From contig WBZZ01000886.1 in assembly GCA_019918135.1 (NCBI GenBank), positions 62,001-126,000 of the forward strand: DNA of 64,000 nucleotides, written 5' to 3'. The translations under genes were made by a program, and so were the position numbers. This DNA is from Paulinella micropora (lineage: Eukaryota; Cercozoa; Imbricatea; Euglyphida; Paulinellidae). Positions 28,723 to 38,592 of this stretch are shown piece after piece. Position 1 is the stretch's first letter. Every line of letters begins with the position of its first letter. The notes below the pieces were generated by a model that was given only the letters and a program-made list of their open reading frames with translations, was not told where the DNA came from and did not search any database.

Positions 28723-29399
28723 GCGATTACTGCGAACCCAAGCTTCAGTTTTTTCATTAAAATCTCGCTTTGGAGATTTTCAGTCACCACATCCAATTGA
28801 TACCCGCTTGCTGTGCTGTTGCTCAAACGTCGAACCCTAGATTCGAACCTGTACCTTGCTAGATCGTGTCCCAGATTTTCTTTCTTCAGCTTGTCCACGA
28901 TGCTTGCTCGTGCTGGATCTAGCTTGGCTTCGTCAGGAAATGCCTGCTGCCAAAAAATATCTTGCACTTTCTGCACGCCTATCTCAACGTCTGGACCGTA
29001 GCCGGAATATTGCTTGGCGTAGTGAAAGAGCAGTGCAGACATAATCTTAACCAGCAAGAGAGGACCAGACTTGAATTTCCTGGTCTTTTTGGCGATTAAC
29101 ATTACATGCAGCAGACTTGACCAGATTCCGGGGGTAACCCCCCGCCCGATGCACTTGACAGTTTTGCCATCTGGGGCACAAAAACTGAGCTCCGCCTCAA
29201 TTCTGAGTCCCCTATACAAACTATCCAGAATCGCCTTCCTCCTCCTCTGGTCTACAACAGAAGGCTTTGAGACGTTCTCGTTGGTCAGATCCATAGCCAA
29301 CGAAACCGTGCCTCCTTCTTTATTTCCGGTCGATCCATCATCATCGTGTGTACCGTGATTGTGTTTGTGTCGTTTGCGAGTGCACGACGGAGGTGCCAT
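28701..29399 (-). CDS. Unrecognised basic protein
   Basis: A 232-residue protein from ATG 29399 (MAPPSCTRKRHKHNHG). The N terminus is basic and histidine-rich, followed by an acidic stretch. The body contains VDQRRRKAILDSLYRGLRIEAELSFC and a helical region (LLHVMLIAKKTRKF, LLLVKIMSALLFHYAKQY). Its 3' end overlaps that of helicase copy 3 by about 22 bp on the opposite strand. No motif assigned. Codon use and length fit a genuine gene. Confidence 0.6.
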   Translation of the reverse strand: MAPPSCTRKRHKHNHGTHDDDGSTGNKEGGTVSLAMDLTNENVSKPSVVDQRRRKAILDSLYRGLRIEAELSFCAPDGKTVKCIGRGVTPGIWSSLLHVMLIAKKTRKFKSGPLLLVKIMSALLFHYAKQYSGYGPDVEIGVQKVQDIFWQQAFPDEAKLDPARASIVDKLKKENLGHDLARYRFESRVRRLSNSTASGYQLDVVTENLQSEILMKKLKLGFAVIAYKVSVT

Positions 29400-29666
29400 T
29401 TCTTTGTCCGTGGGCAGTTTTCTGAGAGGGGGGGAGGTCAGCTTGCCACAGTGGGCAAAGAGAGGGACGGAGGGGGGGGGGCGCCCCCCCCTGTGTTGCC
29501 GGTTTTTTTATTTACCTGGGCGGAGCCCCCCCAAGGAATGACAATATTAATACTGATGATGATAGTAAAGAGGGGTTTAATATTATTAAAAATATTTAAT
29601 GACTGGATGGTATTTCAGAAAGCACTGAGGCGCACTCGCGCCCACGCTTTGTGGGTACTGTCCTAG

Positions 29667-29977
29667 CTAGTTGAGGCGAAGCAGGTGCACTACTGCCATA
29701 TGTGCGCGCAGGCCCTGTTCTGAGTGAAAAAGGCGTTTGCGTCCTCTGTAGCCAGGCACGGGTGCCGGCCACATTAAGCACGGGAAGAGGGTGAGCTGCG
29801 GAGGCTGGGCGACAAACGGGAAGGTGTGCGCAGGGAAGCTCAGCAGGGGCTGCTGCCACTGTCGCTGCTGCTGCTGTCGCTGCTGTTGCTGTCGCTGCTG
29901 CTGCTGCCACTGTCGCTGCTGCTGCTGTCGCTGCTGCTGTCGCTGCTGCTGTTGCTGCTGCTGCTGCTGTTGCTGCC

Positions 29978-30008
<31 letters not shown>

Positions 30009-30656
30009 CTGCGTGGCGGGGAGGACTTCTCCGCTGGGCCTGTCCTTTTGGACGAGTAGGGGCTGCGCAGGAGCAGGGGGGAGGAGAGGGGGTTGGTCGC
30101 TGTCCCCGTCAGGCACCACTACGTAGGGCTTTCGCGCTCGAAGCTCGATGGCGGGGAAGCACTTGCTGATGGCCTCCGAGAGGGAGGCACCGTGGCAGAA
30201 ACGCAGGATCGTGCTGGTGAGGGGGCTGGTGAGGGAGGTGAACCACGCGAGAGGTACAGGCTTCTCGAAGCCACAGAGCACGGCGTGTTGGCGAATAGGG
30301 ACGATGGGCTTCTCGGCCACAGCGGACCTGACGCCACAGGAGGCGAGGATGACGTTGACCCTTGCGCGCGAGCTGTACTTGGCGAATGTTTGGACTGCGC
30401 CGGAAAGAGCAAGTAAGGCAGACCCCACGGGGACCACGTCACCAGTGGCCGTGATGAAGTTGCCACGCTCGTCGCTGCGGCAAGGGATGACGAAAAGCAC
30501 CTGGAGGTGGTCGGCGGCGTACGTCTGCGCGAACTCCAGGGTGTTGGAGTCGGGCTCGATCAGCTTGGCTAGTTGGGCAGACAGGGTGGCTTCGTTGTGC
30601 CAGCGCAGCAGGACCGGAGCAACACCAAACCCCGGGGGGTAGACGGTGTCTTTGTG
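29667..30656 (-). CDS. Polyglutamine-repeat protein segment
   Basis: An open frame of about 330 residues with no ATG at its head. An ordered N-terminal part (LLRWHNEATLSAQLAKLIEP, FAQTYAADHLQVLFVIP) is followed by a Q-rich tract of about 65 residues with interspersed R and W (CTG/CGG-type microsatellite, about 29855-30015) and a C-terminal segment GLRAHMAVVH that resembles half of a C2H2 finger. It directly follows the zinc protein at 30657-31613 in the same register, so the two may be one locus, broken or read through. An ATTAAA/TTTAAT cluster near 29576-29600 fits its 3' end. Confidence 0.5.
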
Positions 30657-31613
30657 TCAGTAGGGCAGCAAGAACGGGCGCATGAAGAGCTCGACGTCCT
30701 GTGCCTCTTGGGCGAGGCGTTGGTACTTGTTGCTGCGCTTGGGCGGTCCGGGGCAGAAGCCGTTGAGAACTACCACGAGGGTCGGCCGAAAAGGCGAAGG
30801 GGGCAACAGGTAGTCGGCGGCGCGGGGCAGCTTCTGGCAGGCGGCGCAAACAAAGGTGCGGGCGTAGTGAGTCCACTCGTGGCGGCGCGCTTCGGTGCTC
30901 GAGGGATCTACTTCGGCCACCACACAGCGTGAGCAAAAGGCTGCGCCACAGCCTTGCTGTTTCGCTGAACCACCGTCGCCGCAGGTAGCCAGCCCTTCAC
31001 CCCCGCAGGACACGCACACAAGCCCCTTGGCCAGCAAGGTGCGACCGTTGAGCCGGTTGCGTCCGGCTTCCAGGCTACAGAAGATGGGGGGTGTGTCCTC
31101 TAATTCCGAGCCAGGGACTGTGCACCCCAAGTACGCGACTGGCAGCGGGTACGAGGTCGCGCCACCCTCTACCGACGTAATCGCACAGAGGCGGATCCGC
31201 CCGGGGTGCTCAGGGTCCGTCAGGGGAAACGCAGAACATTGGATAGAATCCACCGCGTAGCTCTTCACGGGCCCCTTGGCCAGCAGCGGGGCGCGGAGGA
31301 TGTTTTCCTCCGCAGTGCTAAGCACATACAACACACACACAAAGTGGCAAATGCCGAAAAGCAGAAAATGTTGGGTCAAAAAGGACTTACAGTCGCTGTT
31401 TTGAAAGTCTCTCTTCCTGGAGGTCGCGAGTGTTCCGGCGGCTATGCGTAGTAGTGGCCAGCTTACCAGAACCTGTGCGCCCACCTGCTTTGGTGGCCAG
31501 CTATAAATTATAATATTACGTACGTAACAACAAGGGGAAAAACCAAGAGGGAAAGAACAAGGGGGAAAAGCCCAGTGGGTTATAGCATTACATGATAGCG
31601 AGGTGCTTTGCAT
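30657..31613 (-). CDS. Zinc-binding (PHD/RING-like) protein
   Basis: An open frame of about 318 residues from ATG 31613. The first 100 residues are hydrophobic and poorly coding-like, so the true start may be further in or after an intron. The C-terminal half has a clear zinc cluster: CVSCGGEGLATC, then GCGAAFCSRC, RRHEWTHYAR and FVCAACQ. The order of Cys and His resembles a PHD or RING-type cross-brace finger. Upstream lie GA repeats and the hairpin CAGGCCGCAAGCGGCCTG (31658-31675). The polyglutamine frame follows directly. A transcription or ubiquitin-related role is possible but unproven. Confidence 0.5.
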   Translation of the reverse strand: MQSTSLSCNAITHWAFPPCSFPLGFSPCCYVRNIIIYSWPPKQVGAQVLVSWPLLRIAAGTLATSRKRDFQNSDCKSFLTQHFLLFGICHFVCVLYVLSTAEENILRAPLLAKGPVKSYAVDSIQCSAFPLTDPEHPGRIRLCAITSVEGGATSYPLPVAYLGCTVPGSELEDTPPIFCSLEAGRNRLNGRTLLAKGLVCVSCGGEGLATCGDGGSAKQQGCGAAFCSRCVVAEVDPSSTEARRHEWTHYARTFVCAACQKLPRAADYLLPPSPFRPTLVVVLNGFCPGPPKRSNKYQRLAQEAQDVELFMRPFLLPY

Positions 31614-31657
31614 CCAGTCGACTTCCTTGCAGTCTGCTTGGTGCGTGCCATTCGGAG

Positions 31658-31675
31658 CAGGCCGCAAGCGGCCTG
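31658..31675. repeat. Mini-hairpin CAGGCCGC-AA-GCGGCCTG
   Basis: The same hairpin, followed by the same GGAGAGAGAGA, occurs at 6385-6404 within the gene at 5591-6472. Together with the CAGCCCGC family it forms a set of short hairpin repeats that often precede GA runs. Confidence 0.6.
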
Positions 31676-31718
31676 GAGAGAGAGAGAGAGATAGACGCAG
31701 AGAGAGATAGAGAGAGAG

Positions 31719-32408
31719 GCAGCGCGTAGCAAAGCATGTTGGTTTTGCTACGCGTCATTGTAAGCACTGGTTATACACCCGACAGCCAACATAAAGGTGG
31801 TTTGTCGTACACAGGCCAAAGCATACACGCGGACCAAGCGAAAGAGAGAGAAGAGACAGACAGACAGAGAGAGAGAGACAGACTGACAGAGAGAGACAGA
31901 CCGAGAGAGAGAGAGAGAGAGAGAGAAAGACACAGAGAGAGAGAGAGAGAAGCAGCGCGTAGCAAAGCATGTTGGTTTTGCAACGCGTCATTGTAAGCAC
32001 TGGCTATACATCCGACAGCCAACATAAAGGTGGTTTGTCGTACACTGGCCAAAACATACACGCAGACCAAGCGAAAGAGAGAGAAGAAACAAACAGAGAG
32101 AGAGAAGAGACAGAGAGAGAGAGAGAGGCAGCGCGTAGCAAAAGCATGTTGGTTTTGCTACGCGTCATTGTAAGCACTGGTTATACATCCGACAGCCAAC
32201 ATAAAGGTGGTTTGTCGTACACAGGCCAAAACATACACCCAGACCAAGCGAAAGAGAGAGAGAGAGAGAGAGAGTGACACAGACACAGAGAGATAGAGAG
32301 GCAGCGCGTAGCAAAGCATGTTGGTTTTGCTATGCGTCATTGTAATCACTGGTTATACATCCGACAGCCAACATAAAGGTGGTTTGTCGTACACAAGCCA
32401 AACATACA
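31719..32408. repeat. Tandem satellite, four copies of about 175-230 bp
   Basis: Units start at 31719, 31952, 32128 and 32301 with GCAGCGCGTAGCAAAGCATG. Each contains CGTCATTGTAAGCACTGG, CCGACAGCCAACATAAAGG and a variable GA-rich tract that accounts for the length differences. No gene is supported within it; open frames here are repeat translations. Confidence 0.85.
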
Positions 32409-32539
32409 CACAACCGCAAGAAGAAAAAAAAAGAAAAGAGAAACATAGTCAGAAGGAGAACACAAGGATACAGTCACGCGCAGCCAATGTGAACATGCGA
32501 ATTGATCTTTTTAATGTGTACTGACTCAGAGATGGTTCG

Positions 32540-34070
32540 AGCTAGAGGAAAAAAAAAGAGGAATTTTGATTTTCAAAAATGGCTTGAACTGTAGCCAATA
32601 ATTCAGCTGAAATTGGTAGGGGTTTGGCAATGATTCGGCTGAAGTTTGGTTTAGTGCTTTCCTTTTTTTTGTTTCTATGTTGTTTCCTTGTTTCGATTTC
32701 GTTTTTCTTTTAGTTTCCATTTCGAAATTCTGTTTTGATTTCGCTTTCCTGTTTCAATGTCTTTTCTCTGTTTCGATCTCGTCGTTCTGTTTCGATTTCT
32801 GTTTTTCTGTCTTGATTTCGAAATTACGTTTCGATTTCGAAATTCTGCTTTGATCTTGTCATTCTGTTTCGATTTCGTTTCTCTGTTTCGATTTCTGTTT
32901 TCTGTTTCTATTTCGAAGTTCTGTTCTGATTTCGCTTTTCTGTTTCGATTTTGTTTTTCTGTTTTGATGTCGTTTTTCTGTTTCGATTTTGGTTTTTTGT
33001 TTCGATTTTGGTTTTCTGTTTCGATTTTGGTTTTCTGTTTCGATTTTGTTTTTCTGTTTCGATTTTGTTTTTCTGTTCATTTCGAAATTCTGTTCTGATT
33101 TCGATTTTTTGTTCTGATTTTGCTTTTCTGTCTGGATTTCGAAATTACGTTTCGATTTCGAAATTCTGCTTTGATCTCGTCATCCCGTTTCGATTTCTGT
33201 TTTGATTTTGCTTTTCTGTTTCCATTTCGAAATTCTGTTCTGATTTCGCTTTTCTGTTTTGATTTTGTTTTTCTGTCTTGATTTCGTCTCTCTGTTTCGA
33301 TTTTGGTTTTTGTTTTTCTGCCATGATTTCGTCATTCTGTTTCGATTTCTGTTTTCTGTTTTCATTTCGAAATTCTGTTCTGATTTCGCTTTTCTGTTTT
33401 GATTTTGTTTTTCTATCTTGATTTCGAAATTCCGCTCTGATTCCGCTTTTGTGTTTTGATTTCGTTTCTCTGTTTCGATTTTGGTTTTCTGTTTCGATTT
33501 TGTTTTTCTGTTTTCATTTCGAAATTCTGTTTTTATTTTGTTTTTCTGTCTTGATTTCGTCTCTCTGTTTCGATTTCTGTTTTCTGTTTTCATTTCGAAA
33601 TTCTGTTCTGATTTCGCTTTTTTGTTCTGATTTTGCTTTTCTGCCTGGATTTCGAAATTACGTTTTGATTTCGAAATTCTGCTTTGATCTTGTCATTCTG
33701 TTTCGGTTTTTGTTTTCTGTTTTCATTTCGAAATTCTGTTTTGATTTTGTTTTTCTATCTTGATTTCGAAATTCCGCTCTGATTTCGCTTTTCTGTTTTG
33801 ATTTCGTTTCTCTGTTTTGATTTTGTCTCTCTGTTTCGATTTTGGTTTTCTGTTTCGATTTTGTTTTTCTGTTTTCATTTCAAAATTCTGTTTCGATTTC
33901 TGTTTTCTGTTTTCATTTCGAAATTCTGTTCTGATTTAGCTTTTCTGTTTTGATTGTGTTTTTCTGTCTTGATCTCGTCATTCTGTTTTGATATCGAAAT
34001 TTTGTTTTGATTTCGTTTCCCTGTTTCGATTTCATCATTTTGTTTTTTCCTGTCGCACGGGAGCGAAATC
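32540..34070. repeat. Minisatellite of about 18 bp units, 1.5 kb
   Basis: About 80 degenerate copies of a pyrimidine-rich unit such as TTTCTGTTTCGATTTCG. Open frames on both strands are periodic (KTKSKQKNKIETEKRNQN-like on the reverse strand, FDFVFLFRFCFSV-like on the forward) and reflect the unit length being near a multiple of three. I do not call a gene here. Confidence 0.85.
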
Positions 34071-34347
34071 ACGGCGGGCGTGATTTCCTTTTTCTGTTTC
34101 GATCTATGTATGCATGTATGTAGGTGTTGCAGTTAAATCTGTATTGCAAGGACTTACCACGCTACCTGATGTGTGTGTAGCTATCTATCTATCTATCCCA
34201 GGGGGATGCCACTACTGCTAAGGTCGGAGCAGCCACCGACGCCTATGGGAAAAGCAAAAGTCCTGCAACTGTGACTCCGGCCACCCGAGAACCCGAAGAC
34301 AGACTAAAAAAAGAAATGTGTGTGCGTGTGTTTGATTCTGTCTTCAG

Positions 34348-34458
34348 GTGTACGAAAGCATTGCCAGCTCCGACCCCTGCGACAAGTGCGGGGAGCTAAA
34401 TCAAGCTTTTATTAAAGAAAACGTTTCTGTTCAAAATCTATTGCAAGAGTTTTTTTAA
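34348..34458 (+). other. Possible orphan 3' exon
   Basis: After TTTGATTCTGTCTTCAG, which looks like a splice acceptor, a 36-residue frame reads VYESIASSDPCDKCGE and on to a stop at 34458, with ATTAAA inside it near 34411. The CxxC and even composition look coding-like, but no upstream exon can be identified. Low confidence. Confidence 0.2.
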
Positions 34459-34514
34459 TAATAAACAACAAAGAAAAGGAGGGGAAGAGAGAAGAAAAAA
34501 TAAAAAATCTAAAT

Positions 34515-35549
34515 TTATGCGCATCCTGAGCCAACGGACTGAACACTGTGTTGTGAGGGGTGTGCTAGATCACTTGCCTTGAGCAGCCGTGCTCGGATTG
34601 CCTGCACCCGTTGCTTGTGCACAATAAGTCGCAGAACCTCTTGTTGGTACCTGTTCTGCAGCCGGGCGGAGCTCGAGACAAGTTGCAGCCACACGTCTTG
34701 TTCGTATTCAAAGGTGGTAGTTACGGCGGGCAGTCCGCCAAAGACCTCGGCTAGGGCTTGCCGAATAGCAGGCCAGTTGTCTTCCCGGAGCTGCGTGTAG
34801 CTCAGTGCCGTGTGCCCGAGAGACGACGAGTGCTGCAGGGGCTGGGCTAGCTCTGTCCCGCGCAGTTGGTCCCACGACTTTGCGCCGCAGAGAAGATGCA
34901 CGCTTGCCCAGAACGCAACCGCCGAGGAAGTTGAACCACGGGTTTGCAGCAGGGAGAGTGCAAGCACGCGGCTCAAAGCCTGTGGGTCGGAGGGCCACCT
35001 CTCAATCACGGACTGCACTCTGCTTTCAAAACCAAATTCCAGGCGGTTGAGGTGAAAGTTCTGCAAGCTGCGGATGGCCTTCTGCGGACAGACCAGGCAG
35101 GGAAGAGGGGTGTTTGTGCTAGGAGCGGAGTCCGGCCGCCGACACACGCAATCCCTGGCGTTCCCCCAGGGGCTTGGTGCTCTGGCGCCGCAGGCCACGT
35201 GATAAACTAGGCGCTCTTGGCGACATCTCGCGCTACTGTCCCCCGGCTCTTTTAGGTGGCGCATGGCGTGGAAAAGCGTTTGCCAGCGGTTCAGGCATCT
35301 TAGGCAGACCCAGCCGCTGGTATCAGGGCCTAGCTCTTGCGCAAAAGCGGCTGCAAGCAGTTCGTTCGGGCCGGCTTGCACTACTGGCGGGATAGACCTT
35401 GCCCCCCACCACAAATTCTCCTGCTGCCGCAGTAGGTCTGTGTGTAGCCAGAGAGGCCCGGGCGACGTCCAAGACAAGCGCGCAAAGTTGGTTGGCCCTT
35501 CGTAGGGCTGGGGCCAGTGCTGATTCTGATTGGTGCATAGCAGTGCCAT
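34515..35549 (-). CDS. Cys/His-containing protein, function unknown
   Basis: A 344-residue protein from ATG 35549 (MALLCTNQNQHW). Residues about 90-110 read CLRCLNRWQTLFHAMRH, a C-x2-C...H-x3-H spacing like a C2H2 finger. Further Cys pairs follow (CVCRRP, CLVCPQ), so it probably binds zinc. The C-terminal half is helical (YQQEVLRLIVHKQRVQAI). The region upstream of the ATG holds GC snap-back repeats (G(10)CGC(10) near 35640) shared with the divergent gene at 35807. A TTTAATAATAAA tract at 34453-34465 supplies the 3' signal. No family recognised. Confidence 0.6.
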   Translation of the reverse strand: MALLCTNQNQHWPQPYEGPTNFARLSWTSPGPLWLHTDLLRQQENLWWGARSIPPVVQAGPNELLAAAFAQELGPDTSGWVCLRCLNRWQTLFHAMRHLKEPGDSSARCRQERLVYHVACGARAPSPWGNARDCVCRRPDSAPSTNTPLPCLVCPQKAIRSLQNFHLNRLEFGFESRVQSVIERWPSDPQALSRVLALSLLQTRGSTSSAVAFWASVHLLCGAKSWDQLRGTELAQPLQHSSSLGHTALSYTQLREDNWPAIRQALAEVFGGLPAVTTTFEYEQDVWLQLVSSSARLQNRYQQEVLRLIVHKQRVQAIRARLLKASDLAHPSQHSVQSVGSGCA

Positions 35550-35806
35550 TATCTGTTGGCGTCGCTCTGTATTTTGTGTTCCGCGAGTGCGCAAATCTAA
35601 TAGGCTGAAAAAAAGAGTCAGTTCATTCGGAGCTGGTGGGGGGGGGGGGCGCCCCCCCCCCTTTGGTAGACATTCGAGCGACTTTTCAAAAAAAAGGGGG
35701 GGGGTGCCCCCTCCTTTCATTCTCTGCAAGCTTTTTTCCTTTTTTTAAAGCGTGCAGTAAAAATCAGAAAGTAGTTGGGACTGGCCTCTATCCGCGACAG
35801 AAAGGC

Positions 35807-36205
35807 ATGGTTGACAAGTGCGATTACAGTGGTCGGTACAAGTGGCGCAAGCCTTTTCTGAACTTGCAACAAGACGAGGATACGATGGGGCTGCTGCGGG
35901 CGCGCGCGGACCTGCTTGTGAAGAATCTGCAGCAATGCCCCGCTGCGTGTGGACAGTCAAGGGTGGCTAAGGAGTTATTAGAGGAAATGCTCTCGTGTTT
36001 AGCAGGAGCCTTGCTAGTCACGGCCGAGTGTGGGACGGCTCTACAAGAAGTGGAGGCGGAATCTTGGATACGCTTCGAGCGCTGCCCAGAGGATTCGTGC
36101 AACGACCTCCTGCGCGCTGGCACTGCCTGCCTCTGCTGGCGCGAACGGAAGCAACTCAGGAAAAGGCCGCGCAGAGTTTGGGGCGAAGAAGGCAAACACA
36201 GTTGA
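35807..36205 (+). CDS. Small cysteine-rich helical protein
   Basis: A 132-residue protein from ATG 35807 (MVDKCDYSGRYKWRKPF). Helical segments (LLRARADLLVKNLQQC, VAKELLEEMLSCLAGALL) and eight or so cysteines (CPAACGQ, RCPEDSC, CLCWRERK) are followed by a basic tail. The frame is open upstream but that part is poly-G leader. Its DNA continues into the membrane-protein locus at 36294. No family recognised. Confidence 0.55.
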   Translation: MVDKCDYSGRYKWRKPFLNLQQDEDTMGLLRARADLLVKNLQQCPAACGQSRVAKELLEEMLSCLAGALLVTAECGTALQEVEAESWIRFERCPEDSCNDLLRAGTACLCWRERKQLRKRPRRVWGEEGKHS

Positions 36206-36293
36206 TTCACGCGAGCACGGGCGGATCTTCCTTCTCCCCTTCCCCCCCCCCCCCCGCCTAAGCGAGGTGGGAGTCTGTGTGTTTTTGAGAAAC

Positions 36294-37072
36294 ATGACTC
36301 TTTTTGAGAGCGGTCAACGCTTGGGCAGACTGAGCGCGTTCCCCCCTGACATAAGCCTTTGGTTCTTGCTAAGAACGGCCAACGCAATGCTATTTTTTAT
36401 AAACTGTGCGAAACTAGCGTGTTCTCGTGCAGGAGGCAGCTGGAGTCTTTGTAGGAGTATATCACCTGACACGCCGCCCGTGCGCTCCCGCACAGATCGG
36501 CCTGTCCAGCTGGGGCTACTGGTCTTGGCGCACTGGCTGTGCTGGTTCGGCTTTTTCTGGTGGCCGTGGAGTCAGGGAAGCTACGCGCCCGCGGCGGGGC
36601 GTGATTGGGCGGTTGCCGAGGTGTGGAACGCGTGCCTGACTCTGGCCTATTTCAGCAAGTCGTGCCATCGTGAGCCAGGTGACTGGTTCCGTGTGCTGTT
36701 TTCTCTGGCGGTGGTCTCGCTGTTGTTGGCATTTAGCATAAAGAGCGTGAAGTGTCGGAGGACGGCCTGATTCGCGATCCCTGGCCCAACTACTTTGCAG
36801 CGGGCGGCCTACAGCTGTCTATCTTTTGTACTTTTGGCTCTGCTGCCGCTTGGCTAGCCGAGAATGGAGTCAGGTCAACGGACAACAACGCGCATGATTT
36901 GCTGTTGCTTGCGAACCAGTTAGCGTCCGCCGCGGGCTTGGGGTTGGGCTTGGCGGCATGGGGTCTTTGGTGGCAGAATGACCGCTGGCAGCAGCAGCGA
37001 AGCTTGCCGTCGATCAGCAGGGCTAGGCGCTTCCCCCCCCCCAGCCCCCGACTAGATACATGTGCGCTGTAA
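36294..37072 (+). pseudogene. Multi-pass membrane protein locus (probably broken)
   Basis: From ATG 36294 the first frame (159 residues) carries about three hydrophobic helices, including LGLLVLAHWLCWFGFFWW and WFRVLFSLAVVSLLLAF. An overlapping second frame (36752-37072) supplies two more (LQLSIFCTFGSAAAWLA, ASAAGLGLGLAAWGLWW). Together they look like one multi-pass membrane protein that is broken about once, though two small genes are possible. It ends before an ATTAAA at about 37087 and converges with the gene at 37123. Confidence 0.45.
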
Positions 37073-37122
37073 CATTGTTAATTTTATTAAAGCAAAAGAA
37101 CTGTGCACGCCAGCCGTGGCTC

Positions 37123-38232
37123 TTAGGGCCTGCTAGGTTTTTTCTTGTGACATTTCCGGCAAGACCAGAGTTTAGCAAACCTTTTTTGTAGTTTTTCCTT
37201 TTCTGTACCTTTGTCCCTGCCAAATAAACTAGAGCGGGGTTTGGTTTTTAGGAGTAGCAGTCGCTGCAGCCCGTGCTTACTTGCAAGCGAAAATTCCTTG
37301 GCTAGTTCGTGTGCGCTCGAAAACAGTTCGTGATCATCTCTCTTTTCGGTACTTGTGCTTGCCGACAGCCAATCAAGCAGCGGCTCTGATGCTGGGCTCC
37401 GGTTGACGGAAGTGTTAATCTGCTCGGCGCCGTTGGCTAGCAGGGCCAAGTACAACAGAGCCTGCGGCAGACCCTGCCTATTCTCAAAGTTCTGTAGGAA
37501 ACTTTGCTTTCGGTCACCAGTTAGGAAGGAATAGCCTTGTTGATAAAAGACAGGTAGGTTGTCCAAAAGCCGGACTTCAACCAGAGAAATGCGCTTTTTT
37601 TCAGCGGGGACCATGGCTGGCGTCTGCCGGAGATATACTGCAACGTGCGCGGGGTCCCACCCGCCGAACAGCCACAAGGGCTTGTCATCTGTGCCGCCGG
37701 CCGCAGCTCGCTGTAAAAGCAGGGCGGAATACCTGCCCATGAGTGAAAACAGAGCCTTCCAGGCCTCTGCTGCGTATTTCCAGTTGCCCTGCGAGCTTGG
37801 CGAGAGGTAGTCAGAGATAGAATCTGTGGTGTAAGAGGCGCAAACACCTATGTTATTCTCATACATTGCCTGGGGCCAGTCATCATTATCGTTGGGCACA
37901 AACCCGTCGGCGCGCGGGAAACCAAACGCGACGATGCAAGAACGAACCGCTAATTTGTCCTGGTCACCTCTTTTCCAAAGCACCACGCCACGTTGTAGGT
38001 ACTTTTTGTGTTCAGCCTTGGCCAAATGTGTGCACAGCAACTGTAGCGAGGTGCTACCTCCGGCAATTTCGGGAGGCACCAGGTGCCCTTTGGCAAGGTC
38101 GTCTACATATTCCAGCGCCTCTTCTAAGCTCTTTTGAGAGGGTTTATGGCAAATCTGGCATGTGAGCAGTGTCTTAAGCAGATGTATGTACTGCTCCGCC
38201 GCAAGGGTCGGCGGGGCTTCCCAGTCATGCAT
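37123..38232 (-). CDS. Unrecognised 369-residue protein
   Basis: From ATG 38232 (MHDWEAPPTLAAEQY). It contains two CxxC pairs, one early (TCQICHKPSQ) and one at the very end (SCRKCHKKKPSRP), which could bind zinc. The core is globular (VVLWKRGDQDKLAVRSCIVAFGF, LWLFGGWDPAHVAVYL). Coding-like sequence continues upstream on the same strand to about 38522 (KIKEEMQRLIKKAEHAL), so the gene may have been longer and be broken once. No family recognised. Confidence 0.55.
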   Translation of the reverse strand: MHDWEAPPTLAAEQYIHLLKTLLTCQICHKPSQKSLEEALEYVDDLAKGHLVPPEIAGGSTSLQLLCTHLAKAEHKKYLQRGVVLWKRGDQDKLAVRSCIVAFGFPRADGFVPNDNDDWPQAMYENNIGVCASYTTDSISDYLSPSSQGNWKYAAEAWKALFSLMGRYSALLLQRAAAGGTDDKPLWLFGGWDPAHVAVYLRQTPAMVPAEKKRISLVEVRLLDNLPVFYQQGYSFLTGDRKQSFLQNFENRQGLPQALLYLALLANGAEQINTSVNRSPASEPLLDWLSASTSTEKRDDHELFSSAHELAKEFSLASKHGLQRLLLLKTKPRSSLFGRDKGTEKEKLQKRFAKLWSCRKCHKKKPSRP

Positions 38233-38592
38233 CTGCGTAAAAATCGCAGAGCTGGGATCTCCTGCTTTGTTGTCATTCCAGCCCCCGCCCGACTTTTTGG
38301 CACATAGTCAGCAAGGCTGCTGGTTGCCCGCGCGGCCTCGCCACGGAAAAGGTAGCACTTGGCCGCTGGGTTTTGCAGCAGCCCGTCTAACGCATGCTCT
38401 GCTTTTTTTATTAATCTTTGCATTTCTTCTTTGATTTTGCCCTTGCAAGCTTCGCTGGGCAGAACCGCTAAGGCCTCGGTTGACAGTTGCTGCGCGGCTA
38501 CCGCTTTAGTCCTGGCGGGCACTATTACTCGCAGCCTATAAAGAAATCCGTTCCTAGCGTTTTAATTTTATTACAACAAAAAACCTGGTCAT

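Noticed and set aside
29791-30126. Forward-strand Cys-rich and Leu-rich frames
   Set aside because: Complement of the polyglutamine CTG/CGG tract on the other strand.
31736-32349. Overlapping SLSLSL and REREREE open frames
   Set aside because: They translate GA/CT microsatellite and the satellite unit, on both strands at once.
32540-34070. Long open frames on both strands (KSKQKNKIE-type and FRFCFSV-type)
   Set aside because: They are direct translations of an 18 bp minisatellite and have no start context or independent composition.
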